Source: Candidatus Zixiibacteriota bacterium
GTDB taxonomy: Bacteria; Zixibacteria; MSB-5A5; CAIYYT01
Assembly: GCA_026397575.1 (NCBI GenBank)
Contig: JAPLUP010000189.1
Location: forward strand, 1-15,368
Direction: 5' to 3'
DNA: 15,368 nt
Below, piece by piece: positions 8,415-15,368 of this stretch. The notes under the pieces were generated by a model. That model was not told where the DNA came from and did not search any database. It saw only the letters and a list, made by a program, of their open reading frames with translations. The position numbers and the translations under genes were made by a program. Numbering within the stretch: the stretch's first letter is position 1; each line of letters opens with the position of its first letter.

Positions 8415-9275
8415 TTAATGTTCTTCACCATGTTCCTCGTGCGGGAGCATCATTGATATATAGATGGTCGCCAACGAAGTAAACACGAGGGCCTGTATTG
8501 TTGACATCAATAGACCAAGGAAATAGAACGGCAGTTGCAACGGAATTCCGATCGGCAGATGAGCAAAGGAGAGCACCATCACACCAAGGCCGGTAAAGGC
8601 GGCGATCAGAACATCCTCGCCAGTGATATTGCCGAATAGACGCAGAGAAAGCGACAGCGGCTTGGCCAGTTCGCCGATCAGGTGAATCGGCAAATTCAGT
8701 GGCACCAGCGCCCAACTGACAGCGTCTTTGGGCGAGCCCATTATGTGAAAGACCCAACCCCAGACGCCGAGGCGTCGAAAGCCGGTGTATTGCACATATA
8801 TGAAGACGATCAGCGCCAGCGATACCGGAATCGTCGCGTAGGAACTGGGGGATTTCAAGAAGGGAATCATTCCTATCCAGTTCATCAGTAGGATATAGAT
8901 GAACAGCGTGCCGAGAAACGGCGTGTATCTTCGCGCGTGGTGACCGAGAATGCTGGCGAAGAAGTTGTCGAGAGCTTCGACAATCATTTCCGCGAGGTTC
9001 TGCAGCTTGTCCGGCATAGGTTGACGCTTGGCGTAGATTCTCAGCGAAACGATGCACAGAAAGGCCAGTACTGAGAATGCAAAGAATATGTTCTCCCAGT
9101 GGTACAAGCTCTTGAACGCATCACCAAAACCGTGATAGAGCAACTGCAGGATGTTGGGAAGCTCGGGCGCAGATGACTCGCCATGCTCAGCGGCGTGCGT
9201 CACCGTGTCGGCGGCGGAACGTCCCGCCCCTTCGGCCATCATGAGAATGGGGAAAGTCAAGCGCTCAAGAATCAA
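8415..9275 (-). CDS. atpB: F1Fo ATP synthase a subunit
   Basis: This 286-residue membrane protein forms the proton half-channels against the c-ring. The essential Arg212 lies in LSLSLRLFGNITGED (about 207-221), and the conserved Gln261 in STIQALVFTSLATIYI (about 258-273). PLNLPIHLIGELAKPLSL precedes the Arg helix. About five to six hydrophobic segments follow an extramembrane N-terminus of about 55 residues. The C-terminus is rich in His and Glu (PHEEHGEEH), and the N-terminal region also has several His. I chose TTG 9275: it overlaps the preceding atpI stop as TTGA, and GAGGG lies about 6 nt upstream. The in-frame ATG pair at codons 12-13 has no Shine-Dalgarno. Translation is probably coupled to atpI. 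Confidence 0.95.
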   Translation of the reverse strand: MILERLTFPILMMAEGAGRSAADTVTHAAEHGESSAPELPNILQLLYHGFGDAFKSLYHWENIFFAFSVLAFLCIVSLRIYAKRQPMPDKLQNLAEMIVEALDNFFASILGHHARRYTPFLGTLFIYILLMNWIGMIPFLKSPSSYATIPVSLALIVFIYVQYTGFRRLGVWGWVFHIMGSPKDAVSWALVPLNLPIHLIGELAKPLSLSLRLFGNITGEDVLIAAFTGLGVMVLSFAHLPIGIPLQLPFYFLGLLMSTIQALVFTSLATIYISMMLPHEEHGEEH

Positions 9276-9676
9276 TGGGCACCCTCAGCGTGTTTCTTTT
9301 CGAAGCCAAATACGTCCATCCGCAATATCACTCTGCCCAATACCTTCAACAAGGCAATCGGGAAAATTAGCGAAAAACCGGCAAGTAGGGAACAGACCGA
9401 GAAATAGCCGGATGCGACTACGAGATAACCGCCGACATACAAAACCGGAAATTTGATGAATCCAAGCACAATCGCCACGTCCTTGCGAGTCTCGTTCGGC
9501 GTGATCAACTCGGTGACCATACCCTTGATGAAATACAGGTTAGTCAGACTCCAGGCCGCGCCGATTAGAAATCCGAGCGCCACTCTGCCCGAGTAATACA
9601 TGGTCAGATAGAGGGCCACGATCAGCGCCAATGCTGCCGTGGTCTTGATGATGCGTGTAATAAACTCTAAACCCAT
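9272..9676 (-). CDS. atpI: ATP synthase I-like membrane protein
   Basis: This 134-residue protein is almost entirely hydrophobic, with four predicted membrane segments (about residues 10-28, 32-52, 66-88 and 92-112) and a short charged tail (FGFEKKHAEGAH). Position directly before atpB and size match the ATP synthase I (AtpI/UncI) family. Those proteins are thought to help assemble or stabilise the c-ring and may aid ion supply. Sequence motifs of the family are weak, so the name rests mainly on context. ATG 9676 lies 15 nt after the atpZ stop and has no visible Shine-Dalgarno. Its stop overlaps the TTG start of atpB. Confidence 0.75.
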   Translation of the reverse strand: MGLEFITRIIKTTAALALIVALYLTMYYSGRVALGFLIGAAWSLTNLYFIKGMVTELITPNETRKDVAIVLGFIKFPVLYVGGYLVVASGYFSVCSLLAGFSLIFPIALLKVLGRVILRMDVFGFEKKHAEGAH

Positions 9677-9691
9677 TGCTTGTGAAAAAGA

Positions 9692-9922
9692 TTACAAATC
9701 CTTACTGACCTTACGAATCAAGTCATAGACTTCTTTGCCGGAAGCGGCAAATCCCAGTCCAATAAAAAGAACCATCAAGAATGGTTCGGTGCCGAGCCAA
9801 CCGTCAAGCCATTTGCCGATTGCAAACCCGACGAGCGGGCCGACCGCCATCAATAGCGGAATCACTCCGAAGAGCGCTAACTGCCTAATAAGCTGTGGCT
9901 TATCATCACTATGCCTGAGCAC
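9692..9922 (-). CDS. atpZ: AtpZ-like small membrane protein, first gene of the atp operon
   Basis: This 76-residue protein has two predicted membrane helices (about residues 14-37 and 47-61) joined by a short loop with KWLDGWLGTE, followed by a cytoplasmic tail (SGKEVYDLIRKVSKDL). This fits the AtpZ/ATPase_gene1 family found at the head of many atp operons next to AtpI. Such proteins have been linked to cation transport or c-ring assembly. The start is decided by the ribosome-binding site: GGGAGGG lies 6 nt before GTG 9922. The in-frame ATG at 9928 is only about one base from that site, too close for initiation, and a TTG at 9952 lies within the promoter. Confidence 0.8.
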   Translation of the reverse strand: MLRHSDDKPQLIRQLALFGVIPLLMAVGPLVGFAIGKWLDGWLGTEPFLMVLFIGLGFAASGKEVYDLIRKVSKDL

Positions 9923-9950
9923 AAACATCCCTCCCGGAGTGCGCCGAGCC

Positions 9951-9979
9951 AATATTGTGCCCCTTCACTCTGAAGTCAA
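9951..9979 (-). promoter_or_regulatory. Sigma70-type promoter of the atp operon
   Basis: On the minus strand, TTGACT (9979-9974, 5 of 6 matches to the -35 consensus) is separated by exactly 17 nt from AATATT (9956-9951, 4 of 6 matches to the -10). Transcription would start near 9943-9946, leaving a leader of about 20-25 nt before the GTG of atpZ, with GGGAGGG inside it. No operator or longer leader structure is apparent. Confidence 0.6.
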
Positions 9980-10059
9980 GAGTTTAACACCAAAATCGAC
10001 GACAAGAATGCGCTGCTCTTGACAGGTTGATACCGGGTTTGTTTGCACGGAACTTACGT

Positions 10060-10202
10060 GACTGTTGAAAAGGCAGGGTGGCTTGTCATTCTGAGCGGAG
10101 CGAAGACTCCAGCTCACTTGTCCTGTAGCAAATTAGAGATTCTTCGTCGTCCCGCAACGGCGGGACTCCTCAAAATGACACCGAGAGGGTTTTTCAACAG
10201 TC
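10060..10202. repeat. 143-bp palindromic repeat element (MITE/REP-like)
   Basis: Perfect 12-bp inverted ends, GACTGTTGAAAA (10060-10071) and TTTTCAACAGTC (10191-10202), bound the element. Inside is a second inverted pair, TGTCATTCTGAG (10084-10095) with CTCAAAATGACA (10169-10180, 11 of 12). CGAAGA (10101-10106) pairs with TCTTCG (10141-10146), and there is a 7-bp hairpin GTCCCGC/GCGGGAC (10149-10166, loop AACG). The whole can fold as one long imperfect stem with side hairpins. No coding capacity is seen. It ends 2 nt from the stop codon of the YyaL-like gene, so it may also act as its transcript 3' end, and it lies about 80 nt upstream of the atp promoter. Confidence 0.8.
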
Positions 10203-10204
10203 TC

Positions 10205-12277
10205 TTAGAGACGGGGGTCTGCCAGTTGCCTAACCAATTCCGACCTTTGCGTCACCGGCAACTTGCAGGCAAAATCCTTGCACACGTACGCGGTTGCACC
10301 GGCGCCGACAGGAGTTCGGTTCCGCAGCAGCGGCATCAGTTCTTGTATCTCGGTTCTTTTCGGATCGTCGGGATCCAGGAACGCAATGACCTTGTTGGGG
10401 ACATAGGTAGTGTACGCCGTTTGAAAAAGCGCCTGTGCCTCAAGATCGTCGCGATTGCCAATGATAGCAATTTCTTGGGGGGGATAATGGCTGAAATCGA
10501 AGGCGTTTAGCAAATTCATATACGCAATCGGAACCCTCTTGGCGCTGCCGGCTAATGACGACATCGTGCTGAGAGCCAGATCGTGGAAGTCTTTGCGGTC
10601 GACTAACACCGATAATCGCAGCATCGCCATCGCCGCAACTGAATTGCCCGATGGAACAGCGCCGTCGTAAGAGTCCTTGGGTCGGACGGGGAGATCGGGT
10701 TGGTTGGCAAGTGTCATAAAGAAGCCACCGCCATCGGCGTCAAGGAAATTGGCGATCATCTTGTCGGCCAGCCGGTTGGCAAGTTTCAGCCAGTGTATGT
10801 TAAACGATGCTTCGTACAAGTCGATCAATCCGTTGGCGGAAAACGCATAATCAGCGAGGAAGCCATGCTGCTTAGCATGCCCTTGGCGATAAACGCGCAG
10901 CAGACCATCCTCTTTCAGCAGTTTGGTTTCGAGAAATTGGGCGCAATCTCGCGCGGCATCAAGGTAGCGTAGGTCGCCCGTTATCTGATAGCCTTTGGCA
11001 AGCGCAGACAACATGAGACCATTCCACTCGGTAAGGACTTTGTCGTCTTTATGCGGCCGGAAACGTTTGCCACGCAATTCAAGCAGTTGAGAGCGCAGAG
11101 AAGAAAGCTTAGCTTCGAGTTGCTCTAGGGTTAGCCCGTACGACTGGGCGAACGTCGCGGGGTCAACTCTAAGGTGCAAGATCGAGAGGTTCCGCTCGAA
11201 ATTGCCGGCGTTGGTCACATCATAATAGTCGCAAAAGAGCTTGCCGTGCTGATTTCCCAATGCCGAAAAAACTTCCCCGGGTGTCCAAACGTAGAACTTG
11301 CCTTCTATGCCTTCGCTGTCGGCATCCTCCGAGGAACAGAATCCACCGGGAGAATCGTGCATGTCTCGAAGAACATAATCAAGAATCTCGGTCGCGACCT
11401 TCCGATAAAGCCGTTTGCCGGTGAGCTGGAATGCTTCCAGATATGTCACCGCGAGCAGGGCATTGTCATATAGCATTTTCTCAAAGTGTGGAACGAGCCA
11501 CTGGGCATCGACGGAGTAGCGATGGAAGCCACCGCCAAGGTGATCGTAGATACCGCCATAAGCCATTCGGTCGAGTGTGTGAGTGATCGCTTTGAGCAGT
11601 AGCGGATTTTGGCTGCGACTGTACTGTTTCATCAGCAACGAGAGGGAATAACTCGGCGGGAACTTGGGCGCGCCGCCAAAACCTCCATCGACCGGATCAA
11701 ATCGGTCAAGCATTTGCTGCACTGCTTCGTCAAGTATTTCCGGCTTGAGCATACCACCCGGACCGGTCCCGGCAAAATTCGCCTGCAACTCGGCCAGCAG
11801 CGACGTCGAACTCTCGAGTACCTGTTGCTGCTGCACGCTCCAGGTCTGAGTGACAGCTTTTAGGATAAACGGAAATCCGCGTCTGCCATAGACGTCCTCG
11901 GGAGGGAAGTAAGTGCCACCGAAAAATGGCCTGCCATCGGGAGTAAGAAAGACCGACATCGGCCAACCACCCCCTCCGGTGGTCAACTGCACAAATGCCA
12001 TAAAGAAATCATCAAGATCGGGGCGCTCTTCGCGGTCGACCTTGATGTTGACAAAATGCCGGTTCATGATCGCAGCGATGCTGACGTTCTCAAACGACTC
12101 CCGCTCCATGACATGGCACCAGTGGCAGGCCGAATAGCCGATCGAAAGGAAGATTGGTTTGTTCTCGGCCTTTGCCTTGTTCAGCGCTTCCGCTCCCCAA
12201 GGGTACCAATCGACCGGATTGGTAGAATGCTGAAGTAGATAGGGGGAGGTTTCGTCGGCGAGGCGGTTGCTGTTCAT
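10205..12277 (-). CDS. YyaL/SPATA20-like thioredoxin-domain protein (DUF255)
   Basis: This 690-residue cytoplasmic protein has two parts. Residues 1 to about 165 are the DUF255 thioredoxin-like domain: [21 protein letters not shown] at the start, the CHWC pair at C51/C54 within [15 protein letters not shown], then [16 protein letters not shown] and [24 protein letters not shown]. The remainder resembles the alpha/alpha-barrel (six-hairpin) fold seen in N-acyl-glucosamine 2-epimerase-like proteins, with [18 protein letters not shown] and [11 protein letters not shown]. The C-terminus has the family's CKDFACKLP (C666, C671). The biochemical role is not established; family members are annotated only as thioredoxin-domain proteins. 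I chose ATG 12277; an in-frame GTG two codons earlier is possible, and neither has a strong Shine-Dalgarno. It lies about 100 nt downstream of the histidine kinase on the same strand. Confidence 0.93.
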   Translation of the reverse strand: MNSNRLADETSPYLLQHSTNPVDWYPWGAEALNKAKAENKPIFLSIGYSACHWCHVMERESFENVSIAAIMNRHFVNIKVDREERPDLDDFFMAFVQLTTGGGGWPMSVFLTPDGRPFFGGTYFPPEDVYGRRGFPFILKAVTQTWSVQQQQVLESSTSLLAELQANFAGTGPGGMLKPEILDEAVQQMLDRFDPVDGGFGGAPKFPPSYSLSLLMKQYSRSQNPLLLKAITHTLDRMAYGGIYDHLGGGFHRYSVDAQWLVPHFEKMLYDNALLAVTYLEAFQLTGKRLYRKVATEILDYVLRDMHDSPGGFCSSEDADSEGIEGKFYVWTPGEVFSALGNQHGKLFCDYYDVTNAGNFERNLSILHLRVDPATFAQSYGLTLEQLEAKLSSLRSQLLELRGKRFRPHKDDKVLTEWNGLMLSALAKGYQITGDLRYLDAARDCAQFLETKLLKEDGLLRVYRQGHAKQHGFLADYAFSANGLIDLYEASFNIHWLKLANRLADKMIANFLDADGGGFFMTLANQPDLPVRPKDSYDGAVPSGNSVAAMAMLRLSVLVDRKDFHDLALSTMSSLAGSAKRVPIAYMNLLNAFDFSHYPPQEIAIIGNRDDLEAQALFQTAYTTYVPNKVIAFLDPDDPKRTEIQELMPLLRNRTPVGAGATAYVCKDFACKLPVTQRSELVRQLADPRL

Positions 12278-12379
12278 TGTCACTCTGACTATACGCGAGG
12301 GAAGGTCTGATTCGGGGAGGTTGCTGCGCTGTTCGGCAGTCGGAAGCGAGAATCCTTTGAGCGAGTCGGTGGCAATCGA

Positions 12380-14086
12380 TTAGGTGAGAGATTTTTCAGT
12401 CGCCGGATTCAAAGCGGGAATAGCCGTTTTTTCGCTATCACGCGGAATCAGATACTTCTTGAAGAGAAGAGTAAAGGTTGTGCCGTGGTTTGTCGTCGAT
12501 TCGACTTCGATCCGGCCATCAATAGTGTCAAGGCAGCGTTTCACTATTGCCAGTCCCAGACCGGTGCCGCCTTTCTTTCGGGAGAAAAAGGGCTCGAAGA
12601 TTTTGTCCTTATCTTCTCCGGAAAAGCCGCAGCCATTGTCGGCTATTTGCAGACAGACCCACTCGGTGTTAGAGACGCCGGGTCTACCCTCAGCGGAGAC
12701 GATTCGGACTTGGACCGCGCCACTGTTATCATCCACGGCTTCGATAGCATTGTTAACAACGTTGATCACAATTTGCCGCACTTGATCTTCATCCGCGACG
12801 ATGTAAACGGTTGATTGCTCGGTTTCGAAATTGATGGTGAGGGTCTTGGGCAACGCCGGGTTGTTTCTGAGCAATTCGATTGTCTCTCCGACCACCGAAA
12901 CCAATTCGACCTTGGTCGTGTGGGTTGGCGCCGTGCGGGCATAAACCAGAAAGTCGTTCAACATCAGCCTCGCATTTTCGCCGGTCAGCTCGATTTCGTT
13001 TTTGAGTACTTCGACTGAACCGGAGATGGATGCCAGCGGATTACGGATTTCGTGGGCGATACGTGCCGACAGCTCACCAACTGCAGCCAAGCGGTCAGCT
13101 TGCATCAATGCCTGCTCCATCTGTTTAGCTAAGGTCAAATCCTGGAAGATGGCGATGACGCCGCGAATTCCGACCCGTTCGTCACCCAGAATGGAAGTCG
13201 TCAGACCCAATGGGATGGTCCTGCCGTCCCGGCTAATAATCTGCGTCTCGGAGCGGAGATTTGGCTTGGCCAGCTTGAGTACCGATAATACGCGCTCACA
13301 GAATTCGGGCATCCGTTGGTTGAATACTTCGAGGAAACTCTGTCCTTTGACCTCTTTTTGGCTAATTCCCAGAATGGCTTCAGCAGCGCGGTTGAAATAG
13401 ACGATTCGGCCACGATTGTCGACGGTAATCAGACCGGAATGGAGATTGTGCAGGATGTCGTCGGTGTCAAGTTGTACCCGTTCCAGTTTCTCGGACGTGT
13501 GCGACAGTTCACCTTCCTTGACGCGAAGTTTGGCCGCGAGAAATCCGGAGATGAACGCGACGAGATAGAAGGTGCAGACATGCAGAAAGACAGCGTAAAA
13601 GATTTCATCGTTGACTTGGTACGTCTGTCGGAATTGCTGCAGGTCGAAGAAGCCGCCGGACATCCCGTGAGTAGTCGAGGTGAAAGCGTAGATCAGCGCG
13701 GCCAATGTGGCCACGGAAAGCGTCCCAGCAAGACGGTACACCAGACTGGCTGAGACGATACTTAACAGGAATAGAGCCGAGTATTGTGAGGTCAGATGCC
13801 CGGCGCCTCGGACAATGGCGCCTTCGGCAGTAAGCTCAAGAACGATGTGCGCAAAGATGATCAAGCTCAGGAATTGTGGCTTGATTATGCGGATGTCAAA
13901 TTCGATTACGAGAAGGAAAACCAGAGTGGCGACAGAATAGTAGAGAAACGGCTGAAAGATTCCCGACTGGCCGGCTTCCGAAAGCACTACCGCGCCAAAA
14001 ACGAGCAGGAAAATCGACAGACGCAGAGGAATAAACCAGGTGCTTCTGAGTTCTTCCTTCAGTTTGCGTTTGCGATAAGCTGCCAT
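12380..14086 (-). CDS. PilS-like PAS-domain membrane sensor histidine kinase
   Basis: This 568-residue kinase has six predicted membrane segments (about residues 15-190), a coiled-coil linker, a PAS domain (about 205-315, with LHSGLITVDNRGRIVYFNRAAEAILG) and a HisKA/HATPase core. The phospho-acceptor His345 lies in ARIAHEIRNPLASISG. The N-box is NVVNNAIEA (N442, N445, N446). Next come DNGCGF (D483), FEPFFSRKKGGTGLGLAI (about 497-514) and a 25-residue tail. Layout and proximity to pilC resemble PilS, which senses pilin and regulates pilus genes through PilR; no pilR follows here. The second DHp helix looks about 13 residues short between ENARLM (to 375) and LNDFLVYAR (from 376). ATG 14086 was preferred; GTG 14101 is in frame but its G-run directly touches the start. 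Confidence 0.9.
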   Translation of the reverse strand: MAAYRKRKLKEELRSTWFIPLRLSIFLLVFGAVVLSEAGQSGIFQPFLYYSVATLVFLLVIEFDIRIIKPQFLSLIIFAHIVLELTAEGAIVRGAGHLTSQYSALFLLSIVSASLVYRLAGTLSVATLAALIYAFTSTTHGMSGGFFDLQQFRQTYQVNDEIFYAVFLHVCTFYLVAFISGFLAAKLRVKEGELSHTSEKLERVQLDTDDILHNLHSGLITVDNRGRIVYFNRAAEAILGISQKEVKGQSFLEVFNQRMPEFCERVLSVLKLAKPNLRSETQIISRDGRTIPLGLTTSILGDERVGIRGVIAIFQDLTLAKQMEQALMQADRLAAVGELSARIAHEIRNPLASISGSVEVLKNEIELTGENARLMLNDFLVYARTAPTHTTKVELVSVVGETIELLRNNPALPKTLTINFETEQSTVYIVADEDQVRQIVINVVNNAIEAVDDNSGAVQVRIVSAEGRPGVSNTEWVCLQIADNGCGFSGEDKDKIFEPFFSRKKGGTGLGLAIVKRCLDTIDGRIEVESTTNHGTTFTLLFKKYLIPRDSEKTAIPALNPATEKSLT

Positions 14087-14152
14087 AATAGCTGAAGCCA
14101 CCCCCGCGTATCAGAGGTGGCCTCTCCCTCTACATTACGATAACCGGCTTCG

Positions 14153-15352
14153 TCAGTTGATCTTGCCGATGATGTCGAACATCGGCAGATACATCGCGAT
14201 CAGGATACCGCCGATAACGGCGCCCATGACCACAATGACTATTGGTTCAATAAGTCCTGTCAGGGCGCTGACGGCCGCGTCCACTTCTTCGTCATAGAAA
14301 TCGGCGATCTTCGATAGCATCTCATCCAATCCGCCAGTCTTCTCGCCCACCCCGATCATCTGGATCACCATCGGAGGAAACACACCCGACTCTTTCAGCG
14401 GGCTGGTAATTGTGTCACCTTCGGCAATCGAGATGACCGACTTTTTGATGGCAACCTGCAACACCCTGTTGCCGGCAGTCTTGGCCGTGATTTCGAGTGC
14501 GTCGAGAATCGTCACGCCGGACTGAATCAGCGTTCCCAGCGTGCGGGTAAAGCGCGCCACCGACGCCTTGCGGATAAGGTCTCCGAAGACGGGCGTTTTC
14601 AGCATGAATTTGTCGAAATAGAGCCGCCCCTGATCGTTTTTCAATATCAATCGCAGCCCGACAATGCCGGCGATCACAGCGCCGAGGATGACCGGATAGA
14701 ATCTCTGCAAAAGGTGAGAGATCTTCAGAACGAACTGTGTCGGGCCGGGTAACTCGGCGCCGAGACCAGCAAACATTTTAGCGAAAACCGGCACAATGAA
14801 AGCTAGCATGGCAACCGTTGCGCCGATCGCCACCACCGACACGACGGCGGGATAAACCATCGCTCCTCTGATCTTGCGCGCCAAGGAATCCGCCTTTTCA
14901 CGATAACCAGCCAAACGTACCAGAATTGTGTCCAGTGCGCCGCCCATTTCACCGGCTTCAACCATGTTCACATAGAGATCGTCGAAGGCCTTCTTGTGTT
15001 TCTTCATCGCCTCGGAAAGCGTCGAACCGGATGACACGGAGTCTTTGATCTCGGTGATGATGCGGCGGAACTCCTGAGAATCCATCTGTTTCGAGAGAAT
15101 GTCGAGGCACTGCACCATCGGCAAGCCGGCGCCGATCATTGTGGCGAACTGCCGCGTAAAGCGGGAAATGTGCACTTTCTTGATACCGGAGCCGAACTTG
15201 ATGTTAATCTGGGAAGGCTTTCTGGAAATCTTGTCAACGAGGACTTTGTTGCGCCTCAGAACCCGTTCCAACTCCGCGCGATCTTTCGCTTTGAGTTCAC
15301 CCTCTACAGGTGAGCCGGTCACTGTTTTGCCTTTATACTCAAAGACTGGCAT
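14153..15352 (-). CDS. pilC: Type IV pilus / type II secretion inner-membrane platform protein PilC
   Basis: This 399-residue inner-membrane protein forms the platform that couples the assembly ATPase to pilin insertion. After a short N-terminal domain (VFEYKGKTVTGSPVEGELKAKDRAELERVL, about residues 3-32) come two T2SSF repeats. The first (about 63-190) starts at ISRFTRQFATMIGAGLPMVQ and includes NMVEAGEMGGALD. The second (about 265-395) starts at RFTRTLGTLIQSGVTILDAL and includes MIGVGEKTGGLD. Membrane segments lie at about 165-195, 218-236 and 366-390. Length fits the family. ATG 15352 has GGAGG about 5 nt upstream. PilC and GspF are hard to separate by sequence; the neighbouring PilS-like kinase favours PilC. 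Further pilus genes probably lie beyond the right edge. Confidence 0.93.
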   Translation of the reverse strand: MPVFEYKGKTVTGSPVEGELKAKDRAELERVLRRNKVLVDKISRKPSQINIKFGSGIKKVHISRFTRQFATMIGAGLPMVQCLDILSKQMDSQEFRRIITEIKDSVSSGSTLSEAMKKHKKAFDDLYVNMVEAGEMGGALDTILVRLAGYREKADSLARKIRGAMVYPAVVSVVAIGATVAMLAFIVPVFAKMFAGLGAELPGPTQFVLKISHLLQRFYPVILGAVIAGIVGLRLILKNDQGRLYFDKFMLKTPVFGDLIRKASVARFTRTLGTLIQSGVTILDALEITAKTAGNRVLQVAIKKSVISIAEGDTITSPLKESGVFPPMVIQMIGVGEKTGGLDEMLSKIADFYDEEVDAAVSALTGLIEPIVIVVMGAVIGGILIAMYLPMFDIIGKIN

Positions 15353-15368
15353 GGCAACCTCCGTTCCT

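Noticed and set aside
9273..9295. Apparent frameshift or mis-start at atpB because no ATG stands at its expected beginning.
   Set aside because: TTG with a well-spaced GAGGG and a TTGA overlap explains the start; the reading frame is intact through all conserved regions.
12284..12379. Gap between the kinase gene and the YyaL-like gene searched for a promoter, terminator or small gene.
   Set aside because: No hexamer pair, hairpin with T-tract or credible short reading frame was found.
14097..14121. GCCACC/GGTGGC hairpin between pilC and the kinase gene, considered as a terminator or ribosome-binding-site switch.
   Set aside because: The stem is 6 bp with a 13-nt loop and no U-run; overlap with the kinase start region is suggestive but too weak to call.

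Overview
The window reads as a chromosomal segment of a free-living Gram-negative-type bacterium of moderate GC content. It carries a complete F-type ATP synthase operon and the end of a type IV pilus or type II secretion cluster. A secreted DUF1028 protein, the PilC/PilS pairing and structured intergenic repeats would fit an uncultured FCB-group lineage (Zixibacteria or a similar phylum). That placement is a guess; nothing here, such as an rRNA gene, proves it. No tRNA, rRNA, CRISPR array, transposase or prophage gene was seen.

Layout: (1) Positions 1-1548, minus strand: a DUF1028 Ntn-hydrolase-like exported protein with a TPR-like tail, then a class I SAM methyltransferase cut by the window edge. 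(2) Positions 1680-2696, plus strand: the only gene on that strand, an unrecognised protein with an HExxxH motif suggesting a zinc metallopeptidase. Its 3' end overlaps the 3' end of atpC. (3) Positions 2680-9922, minus strand: the operon atpZ-atpI-atpB-atpE-atpF-atpH-atpA-atpG-atpD-atpC. All eight core subunits and two accessory membrane proteins are present and intact, with a convincing sigma70-type promoter upstream. The c subunit lacks the Na+-binding residues, so the enzyme should be proton-coupled. (4) Positions 10060-10202: a 143-bp palindromic repeat between the atp promoter and the next gene. (5) Positions 10205-15352, minus strand, in transcription order: pilC (type IV pilus/type II secretion platform protein), a PilS-like membrane histidine kinase, and a YyaL/SPATA20-like thioredoxin-domain protein.

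The ATP synthase genes are tightly packed (overlap, 0-3 nt or short gaps) with two exceptions. A 71-nt gap after atpE holds a strong hairpin, and a 101-nt gap between atpG and atpD holds a two-hairpin inverted repeat. Both lie in transcribed RNA where they could set subunit ratios. Non-ATG starts (atpZ GTG, atpB TTG, atpF TTG) are supported by ribosome-binding-site positions.

The observations most worth following are: the covarying two-hairpin repeat next to the atpD ribosome-binding site; the apparent loss of about 13 residues from the second DHp helix of the histidine kinase; and the HExxxH protein.
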